In this document: positions 44,891 through 52,717 of the stretch, piece after piece
Numbering within the stretch: the stretch's first letter is position 1
Layout of the letters: the number at the start of each line of letters is the position of its first letter
Origin: Verrucomicrobiota bacterium
GTDB lineage: Bacteria > Verrucomicrobiota > Verrucomicrobiia > Limisphaerales > UBA9464
DNA length: 64,000 nt
Assembly: GCA_016871805.1 (NCBI GenBank)
Contig: VHCG01000002.1
Coordinates: forward strand, 62,001 to 126,000
Direction of reading: 5' to 3'
Program-made: the position numbers and the translations under genes
The notes under the pieces: generated by a model
Databases searched by the model: none
What the model saw: the letters and a program-made list of their open reading frames with translations, nothing else
What the model was told of the DNA's origin: nothing

Positions 44891-46141
44891 ATGAACGAGT
44901 CCTTTCCACGCCGTCGACATCCTGGAATCTCACGCCGTGGGTTCCTTGGTCTGGGCGCCTCCGCGGCTCTCACCGCGCCCGCCTGGAGCGCCTGGGCGGC
45001 GGATTTTGTGACGCTGCCCTTCGCCAACGGGGAACGACCGCTGGTGAAGTATCCCCAGAAGCGGCCCCTGATCCGCCTCACGACCCGGCCCCCGCAGCTG
45101 GAGACCCCGTTCTCCGTCTTCAACGAAAGCCTGCTGACGCCCAACGACGCCTTCTTCGTCCGCTACCACCTTACCCATGCCCCTCCGCCACCGGAGCGTC
45201 TCACGCCCGAGGCGTTCCGGGTTTCGGTGACCGGTCAGGTGGCCACGCCGCTGGAGCTCTCGGTCGAGGCGTTGAAGACCCGGTTCGAACCGGTCGAGAC
45301 CGTCGCGGTCCTCCAGTGTTCCGGGAACAGCCGTGGCTACTTCCAGCCGCGTGTCGGCGGGGGGCAATTGGGCCACGGCGCCATGGGCTGCGCCCGGTGG
45401 AAGGGCGTCCGATTGGCGGACGTCCTCAAGGCGGCCGGGATCCAGTCGTCCGCGAAGCAGGTCGTCTTCAACGGCCTCGACACGCCCTTCCTCCCGGCGA
45501 CCCCCGACTTCATCAAGGCTATCGAGGTCGATCTGGCGATGACTCCGGAACTGCTGCTCGCCTACGAGATGAATGGGGAGCCGCTCCCCTGGCTGAATGG
45601 CTACCCCCTTCGGCTCGTCGTGCCCGGGTACTACGGCACCTATTGGATCAAGCAGGTCCACGACATCCGGGTGGTGGGTGACGAGTTCAAGGGCTTCTGG
45701 ATGAACCCGGGCTATCGGATCCCGGACGATCCCTGCGCCGCGGTGGCTCCCGGGACCACGCCCAAGCGGACGGTTCCGATCAGCCGTATGAACGTCCGCT
45801 CGTTCATCACCAGCGTCGCCGACGGCGCCGAGGTCCGGTCCGGAGTGCCGCAACGTTTCCGGGGCATCGCCTTCGACGACGGGCAGGGAATCTGCGAGGT
45901 CCTGGTGTCGGTCGACGGCGGTCGACATTGGGAGTCGGCGACGCTTGGGAAGAGTCTGGGCAAGTTCGCGTTCCGGGAGTGGACCCTGGACTGGACCCCG
46001 CAGGGCCTGGGGACCCGGACCTTGATGGCCCGGGCCACGAATCGGTTGGGGCAGTCCCAGCCCCTCGAACCGCTCTGGAATCCAGCCGGCTACATGCGCA
46101 ACTGCGTGGAGCCCGTCACCGTCACCGTCCTCCGATCATGA
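44891..46141 (+). CDS. sorA: Molybdopterin sulfite dehydrogenase-like protein, Tat exported
   Basis: 416 residues with the Tat signal SRRGFLGLGASAALTAPAW. The oxidoreductase molybdopterin domain contains the Mo-ligand Cys in VAVLQCSGNSRGYFQP, then WKGVRLADVLKAAGI, DLAMTPELLLAYEMNGEPLP and PLRLVVPGYYGTYWIKQVHD. A C-terminal Mo-co dimerisation domain begins near residue 295. Immediate coupling to a monohaem cytochrome c gene (ATGA overlap) is the SorAB layout of sulfite:cytochrome c oxidoreductase, so periplasmic oxidation of sulfite to sulfate is the best guess. Confidence 0.88.
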   Translation: MNESFPRRRHPGISRRGFLGLGASAALTAPAWSAWAADFVTLPFANGERPLVKYPQKRPLIRLTTRPPQLETPFSVFNESLLTPNDAFFVRYHLTHAPPPPERLTPEAFRVSVTGQVATPLELSVEALKTRFEPVETVAVLQCSGNSRGYFQPRVGGGQLGHGAMGCARWKGVRLADVLKAAGIQSSAKQVVFNGLDTPFLPATPDFIKAIEVDLAMTPELLLAYEMNGEPLPWLNGYPLRLVVPGYYGTYWIKQVHDIRVVGDEFKGFWMNPGYRIPDDPCAAVAPGTTPKRTVPISRMNVRSFITSVADGAEVRSGVPQRFRGIAFDDGQGICEVLVSVDGGRHWESATLGKSLGKFAFREWTLDWTPQGLGTRTLMARATNRLGQSQPLEPLWNPAGYMRNCVEPVTVTVLRS

Positions 46142-46488
46142 ACCGCCTCCACCTCCTTCTCTCCGGGGTCCCGGTCGTCCTCGCCTCCGTGCTGCTGGCC
46201 GCCGACGTCGCCGTGGAACCAGTGCGGAACCCCCTTGCCGGCGATCGGCTGGAGCTGCCGAAGGACGAGCCGGTGTTGAAGGCCGGCCCAGGGGCGGAAT
46301 TGGTCCGGTCCGCCTGTTCCTCCTGCCACTCCATGGACTACGTCATCACCCAGCCCCCCCTCACCCGGGCGCAGTGGACGGCGAACGTGGAGAAGATGAA
46401 GGCGCGGTTCGGGGCGCCGTTGTCGACGAACGAGATTCCGGACCTCGTGGAGTACCTGGAGGCCAACTACTCGCCGCCCGCGCGGTGA
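46138..46488 (+). CDS. sorB: Monohaem cytochrome c, SorB-like subunit
   Basis: 116 residues: a signal peptide (LLSGVPVVLASVLLAADV), one haem site CSSCHS near residue 60, and a C-terminal helix NEIPDLVEYLEANYSPP. It would accept electrons from the SorA-like molybdoenzyme and pass them to the respiratory chain. The four-base overlap with the previous gene supports stoichiometric production. A Met suitable as the sixth haem ligand may be the one in VEKMKARF; this is unverified. Confidence 0.86.
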   Translation: MNRLHLLLSGVPVVLASVLLAADVAVEPVRNPLAGDRLELPKDEPVLKAGPGAELVRSACSSCHSMDYVITQPPLTRAQWTANVEKMKARFGAPLSTNEIPDLVEYLEANYSPPAR

Positions 46489-46546
46489 GATCCGGTGATG
46501 AAGGGGTCGCCTCATTCCCCGACCTGCCGTTGAGGGGAGAATCACC

Positions 46547-48403
46547 GTGAGCCTCCTCTCCCCATGGGCCCTGTGGTTTGCGCTCTCGCTGCCCGTGGTG
46601 GTGGGGTTCTACCTGCTCAGGCGACGACGGATCTCCCGGGTCGTCCCGAGCACGGTCCTGTGGCAGCGGTTCCTCGCCGAGAACGAGGCCAACGCCCCGT
46701 TCCAGCGCCTGCGACGCCATGCGCTCCTCATCCTCCAGCTCGCCATCCTCGCACTCGTGGTGATCGCCCTGGCTCGGCCATTCAGGACCGGCAACCGGCT
46801 CCAGGGATCCCTCCAGGTCCTCATCCTCGACGCCAGTGCCTCGATGCAGGCAGTCGACGAGTCTCCCAACCGATTCGAGGCCGCGCGTCGACAGGCCCTC
46901 GCCATGGTGGATGCTCTGGGTCCGGCCTCGGAGGGGCAGGAGATGATCGCCCTTGTGGCGGGCGCCCAGGCGGAGGTCCGACAGTCGGCGACCACCGACA
47001 AGGCCTTGCTCCGACGCGCCATCGAGTCCGCCCGGGTCACCGACACCCCCACCCGTCTCGAGGAAGCTCTGCGGGTCGCCGCCACCCTCGTGAAGGATCG
47101 TCCCGGAGCCGAGGTCCATCTGTTCAGCGATGGTGCCGTGGTGGATCTCGCGGGGATCGACACCCTGGACCTGCCACTCGTGTTCCATGGGGTCGGACGC
47201 CGCAACCGGAACCTCGGACTGGTCTCGGCCGAGATGAAGTCCAACCCCGAGGATCCGACCCAGCGCGCCCTGTTCGTGAGGGTGGCCAATCCGACCCCCG
47301 AGGCAGCCGAGGTGCCGCTCACCGTTCGGTTCGACGACGAGGTGGTCGCATCACGTCAGGTCCGGGTGGGTCCCACCAATGGAGTCGCCGAAGTCTTCGT
47401 CGTCGATCAGGTCCGCGATGGGGTGTTCACTATAAACCTCGACCAGGCGGACGACCTCGCGGTCGACAACACGGTGTCGGTGGTGAGCCGGCTTCCGCGT
47501 CCGGTCCGGATCCTCCTGGTCACCCGGGGCAACCGGTTCCTCGAACGCGCTCTCCGATCGGCCGCCCCCCGGGTTGAGGTGACCGTTGCAGCCTCGGTTC
47601 GTGCCGAGGGCGTCGAGGCCGACATCGTTGTGCTGGATGACGTGGTGCCTGGGAATTGGCCCCGGGCGAATGTCCTCGCCATCCACGCGGTGCGCCCGGA
47701 GTGGTCCCCGGGGCGTGTCGGTTCGCTCGAGGCCCCGGTGATCGTGGACTGGAAGTCGACCCATCCATTGCTGCGTTTCGTGGGGTTCGACGCGGTCCAG
47801 GTCGCCCAGTCCCTCGAGATGCCGACGCCTTCGTGGGCCGTCTCGCTGGTGGAGTCGTCTCGATCCTCCCTCGTCTGGGCGGGTGAGGTGGACGGGCAGC
47901 GGACGATCTGGATCGGGTTCGACCTCTTGCAGAGCACCTGGCCCCTGCGGGTGGGATTCCCGATCTTCATCGCGAATGCCATCGAGTGGCTGGATCCGGA
48001 CCGGATTCGCGCGGCCGCTGAGACGGGTCGGACCGCCGCCCCGGTGCAGTGGCTCTGGAAGGGGCCCGGGTCTGTGCCGACCGCCTTGGTGACGGTGCCG
48101 GACGGCGGGATCGAGTCGCTGGTGCCCTCGGAGGGGACCCGGGAATTCGTCTTTCCGGACACGACCCGACAGGGGGTGTATCGGGTGGAGCAGGGGACGA
48201 ACCGATGGTCGTTTGCGGTCAACCTGCTCGACGCACGCGAGACAGACCTGACCCCGAAGGAGAGTCTGGACCGGGGGCGTCGGGCGCCGGTGGCGGCCAC
48301 CCGGATCCAGCCAGCCAGTCTGGAGGGGTGGCGTTGGTTCGCCCTCGCGGGGTTTGGCATCCTGCTGACCGAGTGGTGGTGGTTTCATCGGAGGACGGCA
48401 TGA
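46547..48403 (+). CDS. BatA-like protein with VWA domain
   Basis: 618 residues from a GTG start. N-terminal BatA-type helices (SPWALWFALSLPVVVGFYLL and LLILQLAILALVVIALARPF) flank a basic loop. A VWA domain follows with the metal site LILDASASMQ (about residue 95). Long beta-rich extracytoplasmic regions follow, and a final helix (FALAGFGILLTEWWWF) anchors the C-terminus. Such proteins usually work with MoxR ATPases and DUF58 proteins in envelope stress or enzyme maturation. The motif array begins within 10 bases of its stop codon. Confidence 0.85.
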   Translation: MSLLSPWALWFALSLPVVVGFYLLRRRRISRVVPSTVLWQRFLAENEANAPFQRLRRHALLILQLAILALVVIALARPFRTGNRLQGSLQVLILDASASMQAVDESPNRFEAARRQALAMVDALGPASEGQEMIALVAGAQAEVRQSATTDKALLRRAIESARVTDTPTRLEEALRVAATLVKDRPGAEVHLFSDGAVVDLAGIDTLDLPLVFHGVGRRNRNLGLVSAEMKSNPEDPTQRALFVRVANPTPEAAEVPLTVRFDDEVVASRQVRVGPTNGVAEVFVVDQVRDGVFTINLDQADDLAVDNTVSVVSRLPRPVRILLVTRGNRFLERALRSAAPRVEVTVAASVRAEGVEADIVVLDDVVPGNWPRANVLAIHAVRPEWSPGRVGSLEAPVIVDWKSTHPLLRFVGFDAVQVAQSLEMPTPSWAVSLVESSRSSLVWAGEVDGQRTIWIGFDLLQSTWPLRVGFPIFIANAIEWLDPDRIRAAAETGRTAAPVQWLWKGPGSVPTALVTVPDGGIESLVPSEGTREFVFPDTTRQGVYRVEQGTNRWSFAVNLLDARETDLTPKESLDRGRRAPVAATRIQPASLEGWRWFALAGFGILLTEWWWFHRRTA

Positions 48404-48410
48404 ACCGAAC

Positions 48411-49158
48411 CAGGGTCAGGTCGTGGTCGAGGGGTTCGAAGGGAGTGCGGGACACCGGGGCCAGGTCCCGCATGGGTCCCAGCAGAATCCAAGGGTGGAG
48501 GATCCTGGGGCCAGGTCCTGACGCCGGCTGCATCCGTGATCTCCCGTGGGGCCAGGTCCTCGAGTCTGGGTTTGGGGCCAGGTCATGGATATCAGGGGTC
48601 GGCAGTCGGCTGTGGGGTCAGGTCCTTGTGCGGGCGGCGTTCGATCCGGGGACAGGTCCTGGGTTCCGGAGCTGGGGGTTCCGGAGTTGGGGACAGGCCC
48701 TTCTCGGGACCCTTGGAACCGGGGCGTTGTTGTGTCGTGTTCTGGAGTCGCAACCTTCTCCTGTAGAAAGTTTTGATTCGATGTTGAGGTCCCGAGAAAC
48801 CTTGGGTGGGGCCAGGTCCCGGATCCGAGTGGGGCCAGGCTCTTTGTGCTCTTTGCTTCGCGCACTGGCCGCAGTCTTTGGGGTCTTTGGGGCCAGGTCC
48901 TCTGAGCAGGGGATCGCAGTGCCGAATACGTGGCCAGGTCCTGACGCCGGCTGCATCACGGATCTCCCATGGGGCCCGGATCTTCCATGGGGCCAGGTCC
49001 TCGGGATTGGGTTTGGGGTCAGGTCATGGATGTCAGGGGTCGGCAGTCGGCTGTGGGGTCAGGTCCTCGGGTTGACCGATTTCCGTCTGGGGCCAGGTCC
49101 TCGCTTCCCAGGTCCTGGGTGCCAGGGTTGGGGCCAGGCCCTTGGGGTCAGGTCGTGG
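48411..49158. repeat. Array of about 18-20 GGGG(C/T/A)CAGGTCCT-like motifs
   Basis: About 750 bases containing roughly 18-20 copies of a short motif whose consensus is TGGGG(C/T)CAGGTCCT, all on the plus strand, at irregular spacing of 15-120 bases. Clear copies start near 48457, 48507, 48548, 48574, 48614, 48648, 48689, 48808, 48831, 48889, 48931, 48989, 49015, 49055, 49089, 49130 and 49144. Two blocks of 120-140 bases (48507-48627 and 48931-49067) are near duplicates. An open frame crosses the array but shows only motif-driven repeats (such as WGQVL), so I do not call it a gene. A further single motif lies at 50821-50833 inside the permease gene. Confidence 0.85.
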
Positions 49159-49221
49159 GCCGGGGGATTTCGGGCTCTCTGGAGGCGGGTTCTCCGGAGC
49201 GGGTGTTGGGTGGTCCTGCTC

Positions 49222-50145
49222 ATGGGGGGGGTGGCCTGCCGTCAGGAATCCCCAGATTCCGGTGCCGGGGAGGTGGTGGTGTATTGCGCCCAGGATCAGG
49301 TAGTGGCCGAGCCTCTCCTGGCGACGTTCACCCGCCAGACCGGGATCCGGGTCCGGGCGGTGTTCGACAGCGAGGCCGTGAAGACGGTCGGGCTGGCGAA
49401 CCGGCTTCTGGCCGAACGGGCGCATCCCACCGCCGAGGTCTTCTGGGGCAACGAGGAGCTGCGCACCCGTCAGCTAGCCGCCGCCGGGGTGTTCCGGAGT
49501 CCCGACAGCTGGTGGGCGTTCGGCCGTCGCACGCGGTGCTGGGTGGTGCGGTCGCGACCCTCCGGTCCAGTGGTTCCGGTGGATCGATCGGGCCAGCCCT
49601 TCACGCCTCCCGAAACCCTGACCGCGCTGACCAACTCGACATGGCGTGGACGGGTCTCCATGGCATTCCCGCTGTTTGGTACCACGGCCACCCATCTGCT
49701 GGCGCTCCGCCAGCACTGGGGGGGTGAGGGCTGGACGGCCTGGTGCGGGGCCCTCGCTGCGAATCGTCCGTTCCTCGAGGAGGGGAACTCCCACGTGGTT
49801 CGGCGGGTGGCCCGGGGGGAGGCGCTCCTCGGGTTGACGGATTCCGACGATGTCCGGGCCGCAGTCCGGGAAGGACTTCCAGTCCGGGCGTTGCCGCTGG
49901 GAGACCTGTCCCTGTCCATGCCCAATACCGTCGCTCTCGTGGCCCGTTCCGATGGGATCCGACCCCAGGCCGAAACCCTCGTCGCCTATCTTCGGAGTCC
50001 CGAGGTCGAGTCGCGCCTGGTGGCCGAGGGTGCCTTGGAGCCCGGCGACGGTCCGACGCCGTCGGGGTTGCGACCGGACTGGAAACGCCTGGTGGCTGAA
50101 ATGGAGGAGGGCGTTCAGGCGCTTGAGAGGATCTTCCGTCGATGA
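49222..50145 (+). CDS. ABC transporter substrate-binding lipoprotein (FbpA/extracellular family 1 type)
   Basis: At least 307 residues. The mature domain starts EVVVYCAQDQVVAEPLLATF, as in periplasmic iron(III)- or phosphonate-type binding proteins. It continues AEVFWGNEELRTRQLAAAGV and GEALLGLTDSDDVRAAVREG. A lipobox-like GVACRQ precedes it. The 5' end is uncertain: from the ATG at 49222 or the GTG at 49210 the signal peptide is too short, whereas a normal signal would have to start inside the motif array. The hydrophobic stretch VLRSGCWVVLLMGGVAC suggests translation begins further upstream. The permease gene follows after 24 bases; no ATPase gene is nearby. Confidence 0.8.
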   Translation: MGGVACRQESPDSGAGEVVVYCAQDQVVAEPLLATFTRQTGIRVRAVFDSEAVKTVGLANRLLAERAHPTAEVFWGNEELRTRQLAAAGVFRSPDSWWAFGRRTRCWVVRSRPSGPVVPVDRSGQPFTPPETLTALTNSTWRGRVSMAFPLFGTTATHLLALRQHWGGEGWTAWCGALAANRPFLEEGNSHVVRRVARGEALLGLTDSDDVRAAVREGLPVRALPLGDLSLSMPNTVALVARSDGIRPQAETLVAYLRSPEVESRLVAEGALEPGDGPTPSGLRPDWKRLVAEMEEGVQALERIFRR

Positions 50146-50169
50146 GCGGCGTGTGACCCGGGTCGCGTC

Positions 50170-52593
50170 ATGAGTGGGTTCCTCCTCTTGCTCCAATCGC
50201 TGGGTCTGGGTGTCCTGGCGACGCTGGGCGCCTTGGGCCTTGGCGGGATGGTCGCCCTGGCCGGCATGGTGTCGGGGGGCTTCGGACGTCGGGTCTGGCG
50301 GGGTCTGGCGGTTGCGGCCCTGGCGTTGCCGCCGTTCTGGCTGGCCAACAGCTGGCTGGAGCTCCTGTCGGCCGTGCGGTTGTCGATCCCGACGGATGCC
50401 TGGGATGGATGGGCGTTCCTCGCGACGGCTGGCATCCTGGCCTCGATGCTGTGGCCGGTGGTCGCCATGGTGGCCTGGGCGGCCTGGAGTCGGCTTCAGG
50501 CCGCACACCTGGAGTCGGATCCCGGGCTGCGGGGGCTGCGATTTCTGGGTGCGGTCCTGTTACCGATGGGCCGGACCGAGTGGGGGATTGCGACGGCGAT
50601 GGTCTTCGTGCTCGCGGTGGCCAACTTCACCGTGCCGGTGCTGTTCCAGGTCCGGGTGTTCACCGAGGCGTTCTGGATCCGGTTCAACACCCGCTTCGAT
50701 GTCGTCGGGGCCATGGCGGTCGGCTGGCCGTTGTGGGTGTTGCCGATCCTGTTTCTCCGGTTCTGGAAGCCTGGATCCTGGACCTGGCCCCGGATCGAAT
50801 CCGAGGCCCCGGCCTCCGCATGGGGACAGGCCCTAGGGGGCTGGGCCTGGGCGGCACGGTTCCTGGCGGTGGCGGGACTCGCGGTCACGATCGGGGTTCC
50901 GTTCGGGCTCTGGGTGGTGTCGAACCGGACCTGGGCCGAGCTTCCGGGGGCGGTGGCGGCCGGGGGCGGGACCATTGGGAACACCCTCCGGACCGCAATG
51001 GTTCCGGCGACTCTCGGGGTCGGACTGTCCCTCGCGTTCCGTGGCCTCGGCCTGCGTTCCTCCCGATGGCTTTGGGGTCCCTTCCTGGTGCCCGGGATCG
51101 TGCTCGCGATGGTGCTGGTGCGCGGACTCCACCAACCCGTCGTCCCGGACGCCTTGCGAGGCTGGGCCGCGGTCTGGTTCGCCCTCACCCTTCGGTATCT
51201 CGCGCCGGCCTGGTTTCTGGTGGAGGCGGCGTTGGCAGCTGCGGATCCGCGGTGGTCCGAAGCCGCGCGTTCGGTGGGGGCGGGACGCTGGCGAACCTTC
51301 CGGACAGTGGTCCTTCCGCAGGCCTACCCGCATCTCGGTGTCGCCTGGATGGCGGTGTACCTGCTGTGCCTCTGGGACGTCGAGACGGTCATCCTGCTCC
51401 AGCCCCCCGGAGGGGAGACCCTCGCGCTGCGGATCTTCAACCTGCTGCACTACGGTCACGCAGGGCAGGTGAACGCCCTGTGCGGGGTGATGCTGGGCCT
51501 TGCGGTGGCGCCGCTGCTGTTGGGATGGGGCATCCAGCGCCTCCTCCGGCAGGGATTCCTGGCTGGACGGCCTGCGGTCCTCGCGTCTGTGGTCCTCGCT
51601 CTCGCCGGGTGTGGCGATCCGGGACCCGCCTCGACGTCTGTACCCTCGGACTCCCGCCTGTTCTCCCGCATCGAGTCCATTGGCTCCCGGGGCGTGGCAC
51701 CCGGACAGTTCAACAAGCCGCGGTCCCTCGTCTGCGATCGGGACGACCGGCTCTTCGTCGCCGACTTCACCGGGCGGATCCAGCGGTTTGGTTCCGACGG
51801 ACGGTTTCAGCTCCAGTGGCAGATGCCGGAGACGGACCTGGGCAAGCCCAAGGGGATGGGACTGGATCGCGATGGGGACATCGTCGTGGTGGAGCCGCAC
51901 TACATGCGGGTGAACCACTTCACGCCCGACGGGTTGCTGGTCTCGCGATGGGGGACCCGGGGGCAGTCGGAGGGGGAGTTCATCCTGCCCCGGGCCGTGG
52001 TCCAGGATCCCACCGGTTCCTTTGTGCTGAGCGAATACACGGTGGTGGAGCGGATCCAACGGTTCCGTCCGGACGTGAAGGATCTGGGACGGTTCCCGTC
52101 GCCGATCGCGTCCCCGTTCCGTGCGCCACCAAGTCCGGACGTCCGACGTCTCGTCGATCGGGTCTGGGGCACGCCGGGATCGGGACCGGGCCAGCTCAAC
52201 CGTGCGGAGGGGTTGGCCGTGGACAGGGAGGGTCACCTCTGGGTCGCGGATTCCTGCAACCATCGGGTGGAGGTGTTCGATCGTGACGGACGGTGGATCC
52301 AGACCGTGGGTCGTGCGGGTCCTGGACCGGGGGAGTTCAGCTATCCCTACGATGTGAAGATCGATGCCGAGGGGCGGGTGTTCGTCTGCGAGTTCGGCAA
52401 TAGCCGGATCAGCATCTTCGATGCGGCGGGTCGGCTGGTGGAGGTAATCGGCCGGTCGGGCGGGGCCCTGGGCCAGTTCGCCAATCCGTGGTCGATCGCC
52501 CTGGATTCGATGGGAAACCTGTATGTCGCCGATTCCCAGAACCACCGGGTCCAGAAACTGGTCCGGCGTGAGACGAGGGCCTCCGATCGCTGA
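50170..52593 (+). CDS. ABC permease fused to an NHL-repeat beta-propeller
   Basis: 807 residues. Residues 1 to about 470 are an FbpB-like double permease: many helices, and the EAA-type loop AARSVGAGRWRTFRTVVLPQ in the second half. After LLLGWGIQRLLRQGFLAG the chain enters a hydrophobic stretch ending LALAGCG, which looks like a lipoprotein signal. It then has about six NHL-type blades (GVAPGQFNKPRSLVCDRDDR, GQLNRAEGLAVDREGHLWVA, GEFSYPYDVKIDAEGRVFVC, GQFANPWSIALDSMGNLYVA). The frame is continuous with no stop between the parts. The embedded lipobox suggests a relatively recent fusion of two genes, or one frame hiding two products. Confidence 0.83.
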   Translation: MSGFLLLLQSLGLGVLATLGALGLGGMVALAGMVSGGFGRRVWRGLAVAALALPPFWLANSWLELLSAVRLSIPTDAWDGWAFLATAGILASMLWPVVAMVAWAAWSRLQAAHLESDPGLRGLRFLGAVLLPMGRTEWGIATAMVFVLAVANFTVPVLFQVRVFTEAFWIRFNTRFDVVGAMAVGWPLWVLPILFLRFWKPGSWTWPRIESEAPASAWGQALGGWAWAARFLAVAGLAVTIGVPFGLWVVSNRTWAELPGAVAAGGGTIGNTLRTAMVPATLGVGLSLAFRGLGLRSSRWLWGPFLVPGIVLAMVLVRGLHQPVVPDALRGWAAVWFALTLRYLAPAWFLVEAALAAADPRWSEAARSVGAGRWRTFRTVVLPQAYPHLGVAWMAVYLLCLWDVETVILLQPPGGETLALRIFNLLHYGHAGQVNALCGVMLGLAVAPLLLGWGIQRLLRQGFLAGRPAVLASVVLALAGCGDPGPASTSVPSDSRLFSRIESIGSRGVAPGQFNKPRSLVCDRDDRLFVADFTGRIQRFGSDGRFQLQWQMPETDLGKPKGMGLDRDGDIVVVEPHYMRVNHFTPDGLLVSRWGTRGQSEGEFILPRAVVQDPTGSFVLSEYTVVERIQRFRPDVKDLGRFPSPIASPFRAPPSPDVRRLVDRVWGTPGSGPGQLNRAEGLAVDREGHLWVADSCNHRVEVFDRDGRWIQTVGRAGPGPGEFSYPYDVKIDAEGRVFVCEFGNSRISIFDAAGRLVEVIGRSGGALGQFANPWSIALDSMGNLYVADSQNHRVQKLVRRETRASDR

Positions 52594-52717
52594 AGCATCG
52601 GCGGCGGGGAGGAGCGCCCCGCGGGATCGGGAGAGTTTGGAGAAACGGGAGAAACGATCGAAACGGTTTCCATCCCCATCCGTCCCCTGTAGCCTTCGGC
52701 AGTCCCCCGGATTGCCC

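Noticed and set aside
48411-49158. CRISPR array
   Set aside because: Motif is about 13 bases, spacing is irregular (15-120 bases), spacers are partly duplicated and no cas genes are present.
48049-50145. A frame of about 700 codons running through the motif array into the substrate-binding gene
   Set aside because: It starts inside the VWA gene in another frame, and within the array it only mirrors the DNA motif (WGQVL-like repeats), so most of it is not a credible protein.
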